From assembly GCA_015680685.1 (NCBI GenBank), contig MNCI01003893.1:289340-353339 (forward strand): a DNA stretch of 64,000 bases, given 5' to 3'. Positions 43,116 to 55,355 of this stretch are shown piece by piece. Source of the DNA: Gnetum montanum. Its lineage: Eukaryota; Streptophyta; Gnetopsida; Gnetales; Gnetaceae. The notes beneath the pieces are model-generated. The model saw only the letters and a program-made list of their open reading frames with translations, ran no database searches and was not told the origin of the DNA. Position 1 is the stretch's first letter; the number at the start of each line of letters is the position of its first letter. The position numbers were made by a program, and so were the translations under genes.

Positions 43116-44710
43116 TGCAATGTATAACACATGGTGGTTAAATGCCTTGTATAATCTTGGCTAGGTTGTGATTGTGGTTGATTGGTTCCTTGAGTAGCGT
43201 TAGCAAGAAGGTTGATAGATAGGGTTAATTAAATTAAGTAGTTCATTAAATTTGAAAAATTTCAATACAAGGAAATATCTGAAGAGGGTATAAGAACTCA
43301 CAATAATGAAAAGAAGAATTCACTGAAAACTATTGTGAAGATGTATACAACTTGATGTCATTGATCGGGTAAACAAAAGAAATATGATTGTAAAAATGTC
43401 TAAGGATAAAGAACTTAAAGTAACCAAACCAAAAGATATGCAAGTGGGTCCTCCCCAAAGCAGGCACAAGCCTTTTATGCCCTTGCATAACTTCAAACCA
43501 AGGAGTCCGTGGGCTTCATGGATGATTAAAGGTTACAAAACTTAAGTACAAAAACCTAGAAGAAACTAACTAAAAATTCTAACACATCAAACTGGGACAT
43601 CAAACCAACACATGAAACTGGCAATGAGGTGAGATATGGAAAGCATAGATGGATGAGAGAGAGAGTGGAATGGAGTTCCTAATTATGGTCACATGAAATC
43701 CCTTGTGGATTTTGTCGTTAAATGACTTGATAGGATCCATCCTTAGTCCAAACCAAAACCAACCACATTTAGTGACTTCACATCAAGATTCTAAGACCAA
43801 TCCATCCCCTGAGACACAAGAGTGCTCCCACAAAATAGCCATCGTTCCAAATTAGAGAAGAAGTAGGAAGTGAGGAAGGGCCTTGGAGATGAGTCCCATA
43901 ACTAGTGTTTGGTGCTTGTTTATTTGGTCTAAGGGGTGTGCTTTAAATTTCCATTGTTTTTTTTTCTTTTTTCTTTTTGAAATGGGATCCACACTTAGCA
44001 AAGACACATGCATTTATTTTGTCCAAGGGGTGTGCTTTGAAATCTTATCTCTTTTTTTTTCTTTTCTTGATGAGAACCACACCATGCGAGGATGTATGCA
44101 TTTATTTTGTCCAAGGGGTGTGCTTTGAATTCTCATCATTTTTTTATGAGAACCACACCATATAAGGACTTATTCAACTTCCTTTATTGATTGACATAGA
44201 ATGGTAAGAAATTCATGGAAACACACATGCACCCAGGTAAACAGAAAAGCACAAAGAATAATGAATCCCCTTGAAGTTACAAATTTAGTAAAGTTTTATT
44301 AATGAAAAAGGGATTGCATGTTTCCAAAACAAGGAAAACCATAGAGTGTGTGGATGGGTGGATGTTGTGGACTCACTACCTGTTACATGAAAATAAACCA
44401 TGTCCTAATTATCCATAATGAAATTCAAAGTTAGAAAATAGACATTAGTAATCAAATAAAAATAATAGTACATACCACCATCAAGTAACGCATTACCAAT
44501 GTACCTAGCACTTATTAACAAACAGTTAGAAAATCACACCAAAATAAAAGAAAATATAAAAGAAAGTGTAAAATATTCAAGAAATAGCAAATGTACTAAC
44601 GATGGTATGACATAAAAATTAGAAAAAATTACTAACATAAAAATAAAAAGATGTAAAATAAAGAATGTGTAAAAAAAAATATTTGAAAAACTAAAGAGTC
44701 GCTTAAATGA
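43116..44710 (-). other. M4 spacer
   Basis: About 1.6 kb, homologous to the M1 spacer, without a supported gene. A local triplication lies at 43915-44170. Confidence 0.6.
43915..44170. repeat. Threefold imperfect tandem repeat in M4 spacer
   Basis: Three copies of a unit of about 90 bases, each with GTCCAAGGGGTGTGCTTTGAA (or GTCTAAGG), a T-run, then a GAGAACCACACCAT-like segment. M1 has one unit at the matching place (8870-8970). Confidence 0.8.
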
Positions 44711-46180
44711 TTAACATGGTTGGCCATCTCCCCCATGACTAAGTTGAAAGGATGAGAAAATCCAAAATATGAAGCATGGTTGTCCATCTGATGAGGTGCT
44801 TATTGTGTTAGCTAGTGTATGCTCATGGAAAGGTTTAATGTGTTGGATGTTGACTAGCTGTTTCTTGTTTGGCCTTTCAGGTTTATAGATCATCATGGCC
44901 CTTTAAGGAAAAGTTTCATAAATGATGTAAAGTCCTTTCCACAACATTTGGAACTTAATTCGTTTAGGTACCTGTGTAGGGTTCTAGTAAAAAACCTTGT
45001 CTCCTAGTTGAAATTTGAATTTTTCTAATTTTTAGGTCATGACACTTTTTATTATAGGCCTTGTGCAACTTGTTAGATGATAAGGCTACTAGTCAATTTT
45101 TGTCTAGCAAGTTGAGTGTCATTAGTCTTTTTTTTTTGGGCTAGACTTAAGTCAAGGTCAAGGTCACAAGCTGTTGAAAGTGTATAGAGTTCAGATTGAA
45201 TAGGAAGTGTTGGTAGTTTGCCATACACAAGCTCATAGGGAGAGTAGCCTATAAGAAGTTTCCAAGTTGAGCGGTAGGCCCAAAGGACATCATTGAGTTT
45301 TGTGCTTTAGTCCTTCCTATACTTGCTAATAGTTCTTGTTAGTATTCTTGTGATTTCCCTATTGGTAACCTCAGCTTTACCATTAGCTTGGGGATGGTAA
45401 GGTGTTGTGAGTTTATGTTCAACCCCCAAGTGTTGCATGAGCGTCCAAAAAGTAGTGCCTATAAAATGAGTTCCATTATTAGAAATTAATGCACATGGCA
45501 TACCAAACTTGTTTACAACATTTTGTTGTACAAACTATGCAATAGTAGAGGATGTACAGTTAATGACGAATGCTACTTTTGCCCATTTCGTACAATAGTC
45601 AATAGTGACTATGATGTACGCCTTTCCATTTAACATGGGCATGATGGGACCCATGAAATTAATGCCCCAGATGTTGAATGGTTCTAGTGGTTGAATCCAT
45701 TGTTGAGGCTCCTCCATTCGAGTAGTTATTCCACAATCTCATTGGCATCATTCATAAGAGCAAACATAATGATGGACATCCCTAAAGAATGTTGGCCAAT
45801 GGTATCATGCCATCAGGATTTTAATGGCTATGCATCTCCTAGCATAGTGTCCTCTACAAGGACATTCATGAGTGTCTTGGACAATGCACAGTTGATCAGC
45901 ATCAAGGACACACTAACAAACCAAGCCATCGACACATACCTTTTAGAGGTGTTTGTTGATCTCCATGAAGTGCTTTACCTAGTGAAGAAACTATCATTTC
46001 TTCCGGTGGTCCAACCCTTGTGGCATCTCATGAATGAGAAGATAGGTGAGAATGTTATCATACCATGTTAGCTCATCAAGCATTTATTTAGTTACAACCC
46101 CAGCAAAAAGAAGTTCATAAGGAAATGTATTAGATAATGGGCATTCTTCTTTTTTGTCATCCCATCGCAACCGAGACAAG
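44711..46180 (-). pseudogene. pol: M4 integrase
   Basis: The core reads in one frame from 45717 to 45307: WGINFMGPIMPMLNGK, TIDYCTKW (first Asp), ISNNGTHF (second Asp now Asn), PYHPQANGKAEVTNRE (third acidic residue present). The C-terminal section ends QLSHGGDGQPC at 44711. The zinc-binding N-terminal region lies at about 45720-46070, degraded. Confidence 0.85.
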
Positions 46181-46189
46181 TGATCAACA

Positions 46190-46740
46190 ACCACATTCTT
46201 AGTGCCCTTTCGATTTACCATCATGAGATTGAATTCCTACAAGATCACTAGCCATTGTATGACACAGGGGCTCATCATTGGCTTATTCATTAGGAAGTAG
46301 ATGGCACTGTGATTAGTGTGCACAAACACCTTATATTCAATCATCTAATGCCTAAACTTCTCTAGTGAAAAAACCATTGCCATCAATTCCTTCTCTATGA
46401 TGGTGTAGTTCAGTTGTGCACCCACAATACTTTGGCTAGTGCAGTGGATGTAGTATGGTTCTTTCTTGTCATCTAACTACATTAGCACTGCTCCCAAGGC
46501 ATAATTTGATGCATCTATCATAATGTAAAATGGTCTAGACCAATCAGGCACTTATAGGATTAGAGTTTTCACAAGCTTTTCTTTCAATTGCTGAAATGAT
46601 TTTTCACATTTTGTGGTCCAAACGAAGGAAGCATCATTCTTTGTTAGCTCAACCAATGATTTTGCAGTCTTAGAGAAATTCTCTATGAAGCACTAGTAGT
46701 AGCTAGTATGTCCAAGGAATGACTAAACATCTTTAACTAT
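46190..46740 (-). pseudogene. pol: M4 RNase H domain
   Basis: Reads as the Ty3/gypsy RNase H after RT (DASNYALGAVLM-like at about 46490-46515; CTSQSIVGAQLNYTI at about 46400-46440). Stops are present. Counterpart of M1 11060-11460. Confidence 0.7.
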
Positions 46741-46749
46741 TTCTAGCTA

Positions 46750-47620
46750 ATGGGTTATTCCTTAGATGACCCTTATTTTTTTAGGGTCCATCTCAAGTCT
46801 TGCTTGCAAGATTTTGTGCCCAAGTATAATGCCCTCTTGGACCATAAGGTGACTTTTCTACTAATTGAGCCAAAAGTTGGTTTCCACACTGTATTGGCAC
46901 TTGCTCAAGGTGGTCCAGGGCTTGCTCAAATGTAGCTCCATAGGTGGAGAAGTCATCCATGAAGACTTCTACACCACTACCAATCTGCTATTGAAATGTG
47001 GTAGGAGCATTGCATATGCCAAACAACATCTTACAATATGCAAAAGTCCCCCAGGGACTTGTGAATGTTGTCTTTACTTGGTCCTTTGGTGCAATTTGAA
47101 TTTGGTTATAGCCATTATAACCATCGAGGAAGCTATAGTAGCAATGCCCTAATATTTTGTCTAGCACTTGGTCAACAAATGACAATAGAAAATGATCCTT
47201 AAATGTTGCCATATTCAGTAGCCTGAAATCAATGCAAACCGACCACTTGCCATCTTTCTTTGGCACAATTATGAGTAGGCTAACCCACTCACGATCTGTA
47301 GTGGGATAAATGAACCATGCCTTGAGGAGTTGCTCAATTTCCTCTTTGATGATTTGCTTCAATTTGGGGTTTAATTGCCTTTGTGGTTGTTATTTTGGCT
47401 TCATGGCTGGGTTAATGTAAATGCGATGCTGGCATATCCTAGGATCAATCCCTGTGAGTTCAGGATATGACCAAGCAAAAGCTGTTGACCATCTTTTAAC
47501 TACCTTTAATAGCATCTCTTTTTGTTTTGGAGCAAGTCTTGCATTGATTATAATCGGCTTCTTATTTTTCAAAAATACATATTCCATTCCAGTCTATAAC
47601 ATTATCACTTTAAGGAACTC
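46750..47620 (-). pseudogene. pol: M4 reverse transcriptase
   Basis: 47587-47390 gives MEYVFLKNKKPIIINARLAP and TAFAWSYPELTGIDPRIC. 47362-46988 gives IKEEIEQLLKAWFIYPT, PLIIVPKKDGKWSVCIDFR, YYSFLDGYNGYNQIQIAPKD and FAYCKMLFGICNAPTTFQ. The catalytic EVFMDDFSTYG follows near 46940-46970 in another frame. It is better preserved than M1 RT. Confidence 0.85.
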
Positions 47621-47882
47621 TTGTTTGAATTTGTCAGGTATCATCATTTGTATCATCAAAGAGTTGGTGATGAACTTGCTTGAGTTCATCCATGCCTGTG
47701 ACATACACACATGTTAGGCACTCAGTTAGTTTCATGCAAAGTGTGCTACTTTTTGAATCAGTAGTCAACCACTAGGTGCCTTCCTATTTTCTGGTTGCTA
47801 CATATAGACACCTTTGAATTTCTGCTTCTGGTGCACACTGCTTGCATGTAGAGATAGATGCTTTCTTGATAGCCCAAATTCT

Positions 47883-48377
47883 CTACACATAATTACACCC
47901 AGTATCGTTGTACATGATGCATGGAACCCTCTTCTTCTCAATCTTTCCAAATGCATTTTCCTTTGATATTTCCAGGGAAAGATCTCTGATGCTCATTTTT
48001 GCATCAACGATGCTTAGCCATGCCCTTCCCATAATGATTGGAAAGTTTCCTTTGTAGTTCTCCACTTTGATTACTAGGAAATCGGTAGGATAAGACCACC
48101 CACAGGCAGTGGTCACAATGTCTTCTACCAATCCCAATGAAATAGTGATGGACTGGTTTGCCAATTCTAATATGAAGTTTCTCTTCTTGAGAGGAGGTAG
48201 GTTCCAAGCAGTGTACATCTCATGAGAAATCAAATTAACATTAGAACTTGAATCAAGAAGAGTCTTGCACAATTCGTTCCTAGCAATCTGCAAACAAATT
48301 AGAGGACTTCCAGGATCGGCTAATTTCCTAGGAAGGTTTTCTTCATGGATCCAATCAGACATAGTGTGATTAAGCAT
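47883..48377 (-). pseudogene. pol: M4 aspartic protease
   Basis: An open stretch of 164 codons. It contains KTLLDSSSNVNLISHEMY, where DSS replaces the usual DSG of the active site. It continues with LELANQSITISLGLVEDI, WSYPTDFLVIKVENYK and FPIIMGRAWLSIVDAKM, the expected flap and C-terminal strands. It would cleave the polyprotein, but the Gly to Ser change makes activity doubtful. Confidence 0.8.
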
Positions 48378-48419
48378 TATGGTATGGATCCTTGGTAGAG
48401 TTTAGTTTGAAGGAGGCCC

Positions 48420-50886
48420 AAAGGAATTTGATATGGAGGAAGAGGCAAGAGTAGGGTTGTCAATCGTAGGTGTAGGTAAAGGCTTAGGTAGACTATGGGG
48501 TTGAAAGAAAGGTCTTTTCTTTGATCAAGCATTTAACCCTTCCAATTGATGATTGGATTGCAAATTAATAGCCCTTGTAGCATTATGTTGTTGTAGTTGA
48601 GCAGGCAATTCACCCTGCATAGGAGGAGCAGGCGATAGCTCTGCAACTAGAGGAGGAGTTTATGCAGACATAAGAGGGGGATAAGGATAGGAGGTGCCAT
48701 CCCTTGTTTCATGTGGAAAATGGGCTCGGTGATAATTATAAGGGTGGTAGTAAGGCGGAATATTAGAAATGTGACTGGAAGAGTCACGTGGAGACATGGG
48801 TTGCTGCACATGATAACCATATGGATCAAGCTATTAATAAGGGTATTATTACCTTGGTAGTGCAAGTGCCCATGATTGTGGTTGCTACCATTATTGATAC
48901 TATTCGTATAGTTGTGATGGAGCTCCACTTGGATAATATGGTTATTGCTAGTGGAACTGCCTAAGATTACCTTGAGGATAAGGTAACCTTCTAGATGTTT
49001 ACTTTTATGTAAGTCATGGATGTAAGGCATACACCCCAAACTCCTAAAGATGTGACACAATAGGGCAACATCCATTAGGATGTTCATATTGGTAGACATT
49101 ACATCCATGATCATCATCTAATTCACTGTACACAACCTCTTCTATTGCAAAAATTTTGCTCTTACCTTTGTAATATGCACATTCAGCTTCCTTGTGCCTC
49201 CTGCGCTCACGGTCACTATCTTGTTCTCTAGACTCTTCAGTGATTTTAAGGACAGCTTAAAATCTACTATCCATGGAGTCCCTTAAACTAATAAACCTTG
49301 GCCTTAAGTTCAGATTGGAGCTGTTGAAGTGATAAGGCCTTCTTATGCATCCCCTCATCAAATATGGATTTGTCCTTACTATACCAGAATCAAACCTCCC
49401 TATTGTGGTTGGAAGGACCATGGTTGTACTCTGCACTTTCTCTTTTTCTTAGTTCATCCTCCTCTTTGGCAACCTACTCTATTAACCTTTGTACCTAATG
49501 ATTAGTTAGTTCCTCATTTCATTACAAAGCTCATCTATAATGTGGTGAAGTTGATCCAATTGAGAACAACCATGGCTAGGGCATTTGTGCATCTAGGCAT
49601 AGTATCAACCAATGGTAGCATCTAACGGTTCGTGTGTTCATTTTTTTCACCCTTGAATTTGCTTCCTTAAGCTGGACACCCTGGAGTATGTTTGATACTT
49701 ATCATTGAATAACTCGAGCATGGTACTCCATCATCTACTAGATTCCAGTTCTAAGGACTAGTACTAGTTCTCTACTTCTTTGATGAGTGTTCTTGGGAAT
49801 AACTTCAATTTCTACCACTCATTCTCTATGTTTTGCAAGGCACGTGCATCTTGGAAAGCTTGAAGATGATTCTGCGATTTAGAGTTATATCCTCCTTCAA
49901 ATCGAAGAATATTATTCATGTCTAACCATTTGATTTGACTATCTTTCACACGCTTTGTTGGAATTCTAACTACCTTTGTGGTGTTAAGCATACTTTGAGT
50001 AGTAAATAGAGGCTCATAGAGGCCTTGATCATGGTGCCTACGATGCCCTCTACAATCCCTTCATTCATGGCTATGTGCTTCTCTTGAACGTTTGTGTCCT
50101 TGATCTTGCCTATCTTGACAGTCCCCTTAATTATTGTGGTCCTATTGATCATTGTGCTCATTTTGATCGCCTCCATCATGATCTCGCCTTCTATGATCAT
50201 GATTAGAGCCAAAAGAAAAAGAAGAAGAAGAAGACAAAGGAGAAGAGGAAGGAGAACTAGTACCATCATAGTGCCTACTACCTCTTTGGTGATTACGACC
50301 ACGGTCACGATCTTGCTTCTTATCTTCATCCCTATCTTGGCTTACCCCTCTAAATCCTTCTTTGTCATTGGATCCCTTGTTACCAGAATTAGGATTGTGA
50401 ACTATGGAGTGTAGATTTTGGTTTTAACCTCCATTGTCGAAGTCAAAGAGAGGAGTGTCATTGTATGAAAATCCACAAAGAAGAGTTTTGCACTAACTTG
50501 TTGGTACAATAGGAATGGAGGATCATTAAGTCATTTTCCCTTCAAAAATTCATAGCACTATTCCAGTTGCTGATCTTGTAGGTTTGTGCTTCGGTGGGAC
50601 GATAATCCCTAGCGTCGACATCTTCCACATTATGCTCCCCATGGTGGTCTTGAATACCACATCATGCAAGCATCTAATAAAGCATTATAGGAGTAGCACA
50701 ATCGAGCAGCCACACAATGTTTCCCTTCATGTCACACTATCGCAACTGTTCATCCTGGTGTAGCATGAAGGTGAAGTTTGGCACGTACTCATTGGGGTGA
50801 GTATATATGATTTGGTACTGTTGAAGCTTTATCGAATGAACATTATCAACCTAGGGTGGAGAAGTGCTCTTGTGAGAAGAAGACAT
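48420..50886 (-). pseudogene. gag: M4 gag
   Basis: Starts MSSSHKS at 50886. The same block as M1 follows (IIYTHPNEYVPNFTFMLHQDEQL). The retrotrans_gag domain is at about 49440-49900, with stops. A zinc-knuckle-like CNVYQYEHPNGCC is at about 49060-49110, where the second Cys is Tyr. A Tyr/Pro-rich end follows (48600-49000). Confidence 0.75.
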
Positions 50887-51027
50887 TTTCGGTTAGCAAA
50901 ATAAAAATCACAGTGTGCTCTAAGAATTGGTTGTAGTAATTATCAAATAAGATATGACTCTAAAGTTCGTTCCAAAGATTTAAATACTTTCACTAAGTCC
51001 TAGATAGTGCACTAGACAAAAAAAAGT

Positions 51028-51045
51028 TCCCCAGTATTGGCACCA
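51028..51045 (-). other. Primer binding site of M4 (diverged tRNA-Asp type)
   Basis: It reads TGGTGCCAATACTGGGGA on the minus strand next to the LTR. Position and most bases fit the tRNA-Asp-type site of M1 and M3, with additional substitutions. Confidence 0.7.
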
Positions 51046-51046
51046 A

Positions 51047-51916
51047 TGATGAGTGGCGAGGTACCCCTATGCCCAACCATACGAATCACTAAGGCATTAC
51101 ATAGGATCCGATTGAATTACATGGACCTATAGTTATCTTGCACACTAGTTTCTCTAGGAAGTGAAATGATGTTGAAAATGTTCATTGTCTTTCCAACTAC
51201 ATTTGTGAGTCTCAAGGTTATGGTTTTAAGTGTAATTGAGGCATATGAATTTTTGTTGTTTTATAGTTTATGGATGTAATTTCCTATAACAAGAATAAGG
51301 GTAGAGTATATTGAAAACTAATGTCTATTGCCTAGCTAGCCTAACACAAGTAACTGCCCCACTTTCCTGGACACATCTTGAACACATATAGCATTGCTGG
51401 GCTACCAAACATTAACCGTTGCTAGGTTACCAAGTACTATATAAATGCTCGAAGTGGTCATGCTTGTGTTTATTAACTACTGGAAATAAATTGCTTAATT
51501 CAAATGCATTAACATAAAGAGTGAGAAAGTAAAATGCATTAAAGAAAATATTAAGCTATTCTTAGTGCTACAAGGATTGTTAAAAGAGTTCATTTTATTC
51601 TCGTCACATTGCTATGCTCAAGTACATCAATGCTCAAACAAGGAATTATACATACTTTAGACTCCTTCTGCTGGCACTCAGAAAATATTCTAACTTTGAG
51701 GAAAATAAACTGCAAGAGCTTCACTACTTTGACTAAGAATGACCAAAAACTTAGTATCAAAAACTGGAGCCTAGGTGCAGTATTTATAGACTTTGGGTAT
51801 ACACCTCGATGTTGGACATGCGACATTAGACCAAGGTCCCAATGTCATGTACTCGACATCATGGCTTCGATGTCATGTACCCAACATCGAAGCATACGGC
51901 AAACAGTGGTTCATCA
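51047..51916 (-). repeat. M4 5' LTR
   Basis: 870 bases, TGATGAGTGGCGAGG to GGTTCATCA, partner of 41896-42732. U3 carries CGATGTTGGACATGCGACAT-like inverted repeats at 51810-51895. Confidence 0.9.
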
Positions 51917-51921
51917 ACCAT

Positions 51922-52330
51922 GATCTAATTATAACATAAAAAACTAGCTAGGAAAGAATATACTTGACAATTTAATACTTTGATCAACATTTTATTAATT
52001 CTAGGAAGTGGGTATTTATCTTTTTCTGAGGCTTCATTTAGATTTTTGAAATTCACACAAAGCCTAGTATCATCATTCTTCTTTCTTACTAGAACAAGGT
52101 TAGCAAGCCATGTCGAATATTAGATCGGATATATGATTTAGCCTTGTACTAACTTCTTGATCTTAGCTTTCATAGTTGGTTCTAATGATGGATTAAACTT
52201 CCTTTACTTTTGTTTAACTACCGTACAACCATCTATTAAAGGAATCTTATGTGTTATCGCATTTGGTTAAAAAGTTTTAAGATCATCATAAGACTAAGAA
52301 AAATTTTCCAAATTATTTTTCAGGAGTAAT
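51922..52330 (-). pseudogene. pol: Z- reverse transcriptase, N-terminal part
   Basis: Matches Z+ RT 38440-38800 on the opposite strand (KQK.KFNPSLEP-like, then STWLANLVLV and DTRLCVNF regions). The frame continues across M4 into 41890. Stops are present. Confidence 0.75.
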
Positions 52331-52437
52331 AATAGATTTTTTTTGAAAATTGAATCCTTTTCCTTTGTGACATTTAACATCTTTGGTATCTTAGTAGATC
52401 TAAAATTCATGGCTTCATATGCTTGATTATTTGGATT

Positions 52438-53205
52438 CTATATACCTTTTCCAGTAAGAAAATTTTTGTTGAACTCACGTTCATAATCAATGACCTTTTT
52501 GGAAATGGAGTTTGTATTAAACCTTGACTTTATTTTAGTTATGATTTGACTTTCAAATTCATGTTTATTTTTCATAAACGTAAGTACTTGATCATCATCT
52601 TCAAATACTTGTAAATGCTTTATGTTATCTGGTACTAATGGTTGATGTTCATTCTCAATCATTACACCCTTGTAACTTTCTATCTTTTTAACATCTAATG
52701 TTAAAGCTACCTTTGCTAAAACATCTACTATGTAATTATCCTCTCTACCTATATGTTCTATTTTGTAGCAATGAAATTGATCCAAAATTTTGCAAACGAG
52801 CTATTTATAAGATTGCAAGAATGAGCTTATTACCATACAATTACCTTTAATCTATTCACAAAATAATCTTGAATCTCCCTTTATGATGATTTTCTTAATT
52901 CCTTTTTCAAATGTTGTCTTAATTCCAATACACAAAGCTTCATATTGGAGCTTGTTGTTAGTACAAGGGAAAGATAGATGAATTACCTTGAATATTTTTG
53001 GGGAGTCATCTTTTACTAGAACTATTTCAACTCCTGCACCTTTAGAGTTACAAAAACCATCAAAGTATAGTTTCCATTTGCTCTCATCTTGAGATTTTTC
53101 TTTTTCCAAATTATCAACTTCTTGCACTATACAAATTTTGGTTTCAAAAGCTCTTATTTTGATAACTTTGTTCTTTTCATTCGAAGTAGTATTTTCACTC
53201 ATCAA
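52438..53205 (-). pseudogene. pol: Z- RNase H domain placed between protease and RT
   Basis: 53205-52852 gives KWKLYFDGFCNSKGAGVEIV with the first catalytic Asp, NNKLQYEALCIGI where the usual AE is LQ, and IKGDSRLFCE. 52785-52438 gives HCYKIEHIGREDN, IVDVLAKVALTLDVKK. The order and place match Z+ 37592-38090, which shows that the arrangement is a family feature and not a rearrangement of one copy. The two halves are in different frames with a short broken stretch between. Confidence 0.75.
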
Positions 53206-53244
53206 TGGCTCATTATAAATGTATATTTGATTTGGCTCTCCTTT

Positions 53245-53778
53245 CTAGGGTAGCCACATATGTGAGGAATCCGTTGATATGTAACCTAAGAAATTATTAC
53301 TCCAACTTCTACTCAACAAGAGACTATGTAAATATAGTATATCTACCACTTGAATAGTTACTCTACTTTTGATATAGGGCTCATAATCGATTTCTAATAG
53401 AACATTGGGCAGTTGATCCATAATTTTTACTCTACTTTTGTCCACTTGAACAATCTTTTTATTTGATTTCTCTAGAATCATACCAAGTTTTTTTCATATA
53501 GACAATGGCATAATAGCAGATGTAGCTCCAAAGTTAACCAAACAATTGTGAAGATACTTGTCTTTTAACTTCATTGTTAATATAAAAGGAGGAGCTTCCT
53601 TATCAGGAGTACAATCATAGCTAGCTATTTTTGTCTTATCAGCGTTAGATACATAGCTCAACTCTGATTCTCCAACTCTCTTTTTACCTTTAATGAACTC
53701 AAGATTTTCTTTGCTGATCTCCAAGCTATAGTAATTGATATATACTAATATTGGCCCTGAAATGTTTAAGATCTTCAA
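53245..53778 (-). pseudogene. pol: Z- aspartic protease
   Basis: Contains APPFILTMKLKDKYLHNCLV and VNFGATSAIMPLSI, matching the D(S/T)GA active site with Asp to Asn. A further segment follows at 53481-53245 (LLEIDYEPYIKSRVTIQVVD). The protein is inactive. Confidence 0.75.
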
Positions 53779-53851
53779 CTAGATCATATTCTCCATCTCC
53801 ATAAAAACTTGGTTTCTTCATCCATTTATTAAGAGTTTGATTTTGAGTACT

Positions 53852-54999
53852 CTACTCTACTTGATCTTCTTTACTTTTATTCTTCTCTCTTCTACTTGGT
53901 TCAAAAATCTTTCTCTTTGTAGATGGATCAAAAATAATGTTTGGAGGCCTGGAAGTAGTTAATCTTTCTTTTGATCTTAGATTATACACATTTTCCTCAC
54001 TATTATTACACTCTTCATCTAACGATATATCTTCTTTGGAACTTGATAACGAAGAAGTATCACTAGATCCATTACCAAAACATTTGCTTACGTAATGAAC
54101 ACTAGATAACTCATTATTTGATTCAATATCAAGAAATTTGGACATAACAACATCATTTTCATCCCCATCTTCTACTAACTTAGTATCTTGATGTTTATAC
54201 TTTCTATTTTTCTTTTCCTCCTTGATTTTAACCTTTGCCAAAACTTTCTCTAGTTTCACTACTTTGTTGGACAAGTATCTCATTAATTATTCTTTTTTAT
54301 ATTCTTTGCTTTCTAACTCTTGCTTTGTTTTAACATGAGATGACCTTGATAATGCTTTAAGTTGAGCAAAATCTTGCACAAGAATAATCATTTTCTCTTC
54401 TCTTTTTTGAGTTGTGATAATCTCTTCATGATTCAAGTTCAGTTGTTTTTCTAGTTGTATAGCTTCACTAAAGTAGTCATTCAATGTTATCAAGTTTGGA
54501 GTTCTTCTCAACCAAATTAAATTTTTGGGATTCATAGCTTTAAGATAAGTATCTCTAAGCACTTGATCTAATGGTCTATATTTTCTTTGAAAGAGTCCAC
54601 AAATTCGTTGAAACTTAATATTGAAATCTCTAATTGACTCTTTGATTCCTTGCTTAGCTTGTACTAGCCCACAATTTAGTTGTTGTTGATCCAGTTGATT
54701 GTCAAATTGGACCGAGAAAAGACTTTTCATATTATCCCAACTTGTAATACTGTTGCTTGGCAAGTTTGAATACCAAATTTGAGCCATATCCTTTAAATTT
54801 ATGACAAATAATCTTCAACATCGATCTTGATGTTGAACATTTGCATGAGCTAAAGCTAGCTCAAACATGTAAATATATTCTTCAACCAAGTAAGCTTTCC
54901 AAGAATAAAAGGCTCAGGAAAATATTCGTAAACTACCTCAGGAATATCATTGTAGTTCTGAAATCCTAATGATGTAACTCTTTGCCAAGGATTTGCCAT
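53852..54999 (-). pseudogene. gag: Z- gag
   Basis: Starts MANPWQRVTSLGFQNYN at 54999. 54787-54287 gives MAQIWYSNLPSNSITSWDNM, YGLVQAKQ-like, ICGLFQRKYRPLDQVLRD and LNDYFSEAIQLEKQLNL. 54283-53852 is Lys/Glu/Ser-rich (SSLSSSKEDISLDEECN). It is colinear with Z+ gag and has frameshifts. No zinc knuckle is seen. Confidence 0.75.
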
Positions 55000-55331
55000 T
55001 CTATTAGAATTCCTTTTGATTGTTGAACTCTTATACTTCTTTGTCCTTCTCTTATAGACTAACAAACCAAAAAAAAGAGGTGATCTTCTTATCTTTCCAG
55101 GTTTTACTCCACTACTTGGTCCAAACTTAAAAACCTTTTTCTATTGTTCCTTTGATGAATAATCCGTCTTATCATCAAAAAATTTTTTGGAACCTTTGAA
55201 ATCTTCCAAACTATTAGTCTTTTAAGTCATAACTAAAAATAGTACCTAATTCTTCCAAGCCCTACTAGCAACAAAGAACTGTTGGTGTGCTAGGACTATT
55301 AGGCTTATGAACTTTAAGGATAAATTTTTAG

Positions 55332-55348
55332 CCCTCCTTCTAGCACCA
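55332..55348 (-). other. Primer-binding-site-like sequence of Z-
   Basis: Reads TGGTGCTAGAAGGAGGG on the minus strand, identical to the Z+ motif at 35374-35390 and at the same distance from the LTR end. Confidence 0.55.
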
Positions 55349-55355
55349 AAAGAAC

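Larger units (their letters stand above)
41896..51916 (-). mobile_element. M4: Athila-like element with complete LTRs, lacking ORF3
   Basis: Bounded by LTRs and by a perfect 5-base target duplication ACCAT (41891-41895 and 51917-51921). On the minus strand it has the 5' LTR, primer site, gag, PR, RT, RNase H, IN, spacer, the 3' untranslated part, polypurine tract and 3' LTR. ORF3 is absent, although the splice-acceptor sequence before it is kept. Structurally it is the most complete pol-bearing member here, but the frames contain stops. Confidence 0.9.

Noticed and set aside
45691-46071. 126-codon plus-strand frame
   Set aside because: It lies antisense to M4 integrase, and the minus strand shows the real domain motifs.
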